From assembly GCA_009192285.1 (NCBI GenBank), contig WBVU01000010.1, positions 1,982,111 to 2,046,110 of the forward strand: a stretch of 64,000 bases of DNA, written 5' to 3'. Source of the DNA: Morchella semilibera. Taxonomy: Eukaryota > Ascomycota > Pezizomycetes > Pezizales > Morchellaceae. Within the stretch, counting starts at the first letter, position 1. Each line of letters starts with the position of its first letter. The notes under the pieces are model-generated. The model ran no database searches, was not told where the DNA came from, and saw nothing but the letters and a program-made list of their open reading frames with translations. Shown one piece after another: positions 61,849 through 64,000 of this stretch. Position numbers and translations under genes: made by a program.

Positions 61849-64000
61849 TCACATGACAAACCCAAGCGCCTCGACTCCCTTCCAAGCGGCTTTAACGTGC
61901 CATGGGACGACACTTCCCCGGCCGCCCATCTCTACAACACCCTTGAATTGACCCAACGTAACCAAGTCTCTATACGCGCTCAAAACTTCTCTCAGCAGCG
62001 CATTACCAACCCCTGAGCCCCGCACTACCTCGACTCCAAGAACAACCATATCATCTCCTTCTCCGGTGCCGCCGCGCTTCACGAGGTATCCCATACAGCT
62101 GCCGCCGAAACCGCTGTCATCTTGGCCCAGTAACAGACCCCGCCTCCATCGGTGTGCGCACACAACGCCCCACACCTCATCGCCAAAGTCGACAAGATTC
62201 GAACCTGGGTCAAGCTCAGGCATTGGATCTGCTGATGGCGTGTTAGCCGTGGTGCCGAATTGGTCTGGCGACACAATCGAATTTGCCCCCGGCGTGGGTG
62301 TTGTGACCCCAGGGGGAGTGCCGGTGTATGCCGAGACCATTGGGTTGAATTGCGTCGGCACAATGGGTGGCAGCATTGGAGTCACTGCTAGCGGGGGCGC
62401 CACATCTGTAGAGAGCAGAGTGAGTGTATGTGTTAGATTCTGAATCGAATTTCGCGATAAGCGTCCCCAGATGTCGATCTCGTCGGACATCATGGTACCG
62501 ACTTTGACAAACATGAGTCTCCACGCGACCCTCCGGATTCGCACAATCTCCAGTGTCTTGTTCCATATCTCACGGCATACGTCCTCAAAGACGCGAAGTA
62601 CCGTGCAGCCCTTGCGGCCGAGACAGTAGCTTTCCGTAGCTTGCAGTTCGCCCCAGTTGTCAGTCCAGGCAACAGAGACCCAGCGTTCATCAAGGCTCTG
62701 TGCGTAGGCGACATGGAGGATAGAGTTCTCGTATAGCAACGCAGGGGAAGGGTCGGTCACGCGGAATTCAATTGTCTTAGGTGGTGACCGTGCGAGATAT
62801 ATAGATGGTGAGAATGTCTTTTGCGCCTGTATGATGATACGTGATGGACCAGTTAGCAATTGCATTACCGCACATGAGGTTAGTTGCATAAGGTTTGGGG
62901 GGTCATGCAATGCCACCACAACATACCTCGTCTAGTGAGCTCATCCCGTCAGTCGGCATGCAGCGATTGTACACTTCTGTTGCAAAGGTCGCCCACTCAT
63001 TCTGACCTCTATTCACGATTCCAACCTTGGCGGCCACGAACTTGGCTGGGACAATCTGCAGGACCAAATTATTCCGTCTGGGGTTCATCTGCATATTTAG
63101 AGCGTAGATTTTGGTCATGCGCATGAATCCGGCACAAATGTCGACCACGGCGCTGGGGTGGTCAAAAGGGTTAATGACGTAGACCACAATATTCTGCAGT
63201 TCATCGGCCACATTGGCTAATATCGCCCCAAATTCAGCCATACCGTCCATCAACGCAAAAATACCCTTTTCAAGGCTGTCAATCTCCCCATCTTTCGGAA
63301 TAATCCCGAACGCTCCGTTCGAGATGCTTGACGCGTCTAACCGTCCACGTACATGTGTCCCAAAGCGCCCAGATTCATACGAGAATGAAACGCGTTCCAG
63401 GAACCCGTCTGCGGCATCTTCCATAGCCTTGGACGCGGGATGCAGGCAAAAGCCAATGACATTCTTCTGTCCGGAACATGGGCCGAAGCCAAACGTCTCC
63501 CAGAAACGGAGTGCAGGCGGCAGGATCTCCAGTGCTTGCTCGGCGCGATGAATATGGACATGTGGGGGTGGCAGTCTAAAAATGGCGGAATTGGCGGGCG
63601 TTGCTGGGTCAGATGGTCGCTTATTCAGTGTGGGGGGGTTGATCCCGCGTCTTGGTTGAGCGATGGGACGCATAGACGCCGCTCTGCCGACCAATAATGG
63701 CGGCTCTATCACGGCGTCTGCTACCGTCACGTATGTTTCGAGTGTGCACCTGGCGACTCCCCCGCTTCCAAATAAGCCCTTGACAGCCTCCTCGACCACC
63801 TCTTCATCCTTTCCTTTACGCCTTCGCAGTAAGCACCACTCTTCAGTGTCGTCTTCTATCGTGGTTTCCCATGCACCGCCTTCTAGGAGTGTCCCCAGTG
63901 GTTTCGACGTCCCGCTCACAACTTGCTCCCGGACCAGCTTGCTAACCGCCATGAAATCCACTTCCCCAAGCTCCGCTAATGATATCGCGTCTGTCTCTAG
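61849..64000 (-). CDS. MED13: Mediator complex subunit 13 (MED13/SSN2), C-terminal half
   Basis: MED13 belongs to the Mediator CDK8 kinase module, linking the kinase to core Mediator and repressing or tuning RNA polymerase II transcription. On the minus strand the frame is open from the window edge to 62927, then a 100-nt intron (62926-62827; GTATGT donor, GCTAACT branch), then 62826-61849 ending GFVM and TGA. The visible part is 683 residues. Diagnostic stretches are FGPCSGQKNVIGFCLHP, the FLERVSFSYESGRFGTH segment, VVYVINPFDHPSAVVDICAG, LVLQIVPAKFVA, HVAYAQSLDERWVSVAWTDN, EIWNKTLEIVR and WRLMFVKVGTMMSDEIDIW. A Pro/Thr-rich spacer (TPPGVTTPTPGANS) is followed by the closing LGQDDSGFGGSCMGYLVKRG block. 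These correspond to the C-terminal (PIWI-like) region of fungal MED13. The N-terminal half lies beyond the window. All blocks look intact. Confidence 0.93.

Overview
The window looks like a filamentous ascomycete (Pezizomycotina) chromosome segment. Genes carry short introns of about 50-75 nt (two longer, 100 and 143 nt) with GTATGT/GTAAGT-like donors and CTAAC-like branch points. The recognised products are eukaryotic housekeeping proteins (RPF2, LCP5, LSM8, TAE1/NTM1, MED13), and several CCCTAA/TTAGGG telomere-type dimers occur. The very repeat-rich, gene-poor intergenic DNA would fit Pezizomycetes (truffle/morel relatives), but that is only an inference.

Layout. From 1 to 20.6 kb lies a gene-dense arm with nine consecutive plus-strand genes: the 3' part of a fucose-permease-like MFS transporter, a secreted SGNH/GDSL (CE16-like) acetylesterase, alanine aminotransferase, an unknown coiled-coil protein, RPF2 (60S/5S RNP assembly), LCP5 (U3 snoRNP/40S assembly), LSM8 (U6 snRNP), the N-terminal Xaa-Pro-Lys methyltransferase TAE1/NTM1, and a type I single-pass membrane protein. 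RPF2, LCP5 and LSM8 sit within 3.5 kb and all serve RNA or ribosome biogenesis. Exon joins were worked out by hand; each join keeps frame and restores the expected family motifs.

From 20.6 to 61.8 kb there are about 41 kb with only two small supported genes, both intronless and on the minus strand: a Gln/Ser/Tyr/Pro-rich disordered protein (30308-30952) and a Cys/His-motif protein (44530-45186). The left part (20.6-39.4 kb) is ordinary-complexity, gene-free DNA with two foldback inverted repeats, an ankyrin-repeat gene relic, long poly(A)/poly(T) runs and scattered TACATGTA palindromes. The right part (about 39.4-61.8 kb) is saturated with homopolymers and di-, tri-, tetra- and pentanucleotide microsatellites. 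From 61.85 kb to the window end lies the C-terminal half of Mediator subunit MED13 on the minus strand, cut by the window edge.

Most notable second-look items: a 45-nt inverted repeat near 21.8 kb that is completely pairable as plus-strand RNA (two G.U wobbles); a likely upstream exon giving alanine aminotransferase a mitochondrial presequence; an in-frame hydrophobic N-terminal extension on TAE1/NTM1; strong over-representation of TACATGTA outside genes; and telomere-type motifs near the ribosome-biogenesis genes.
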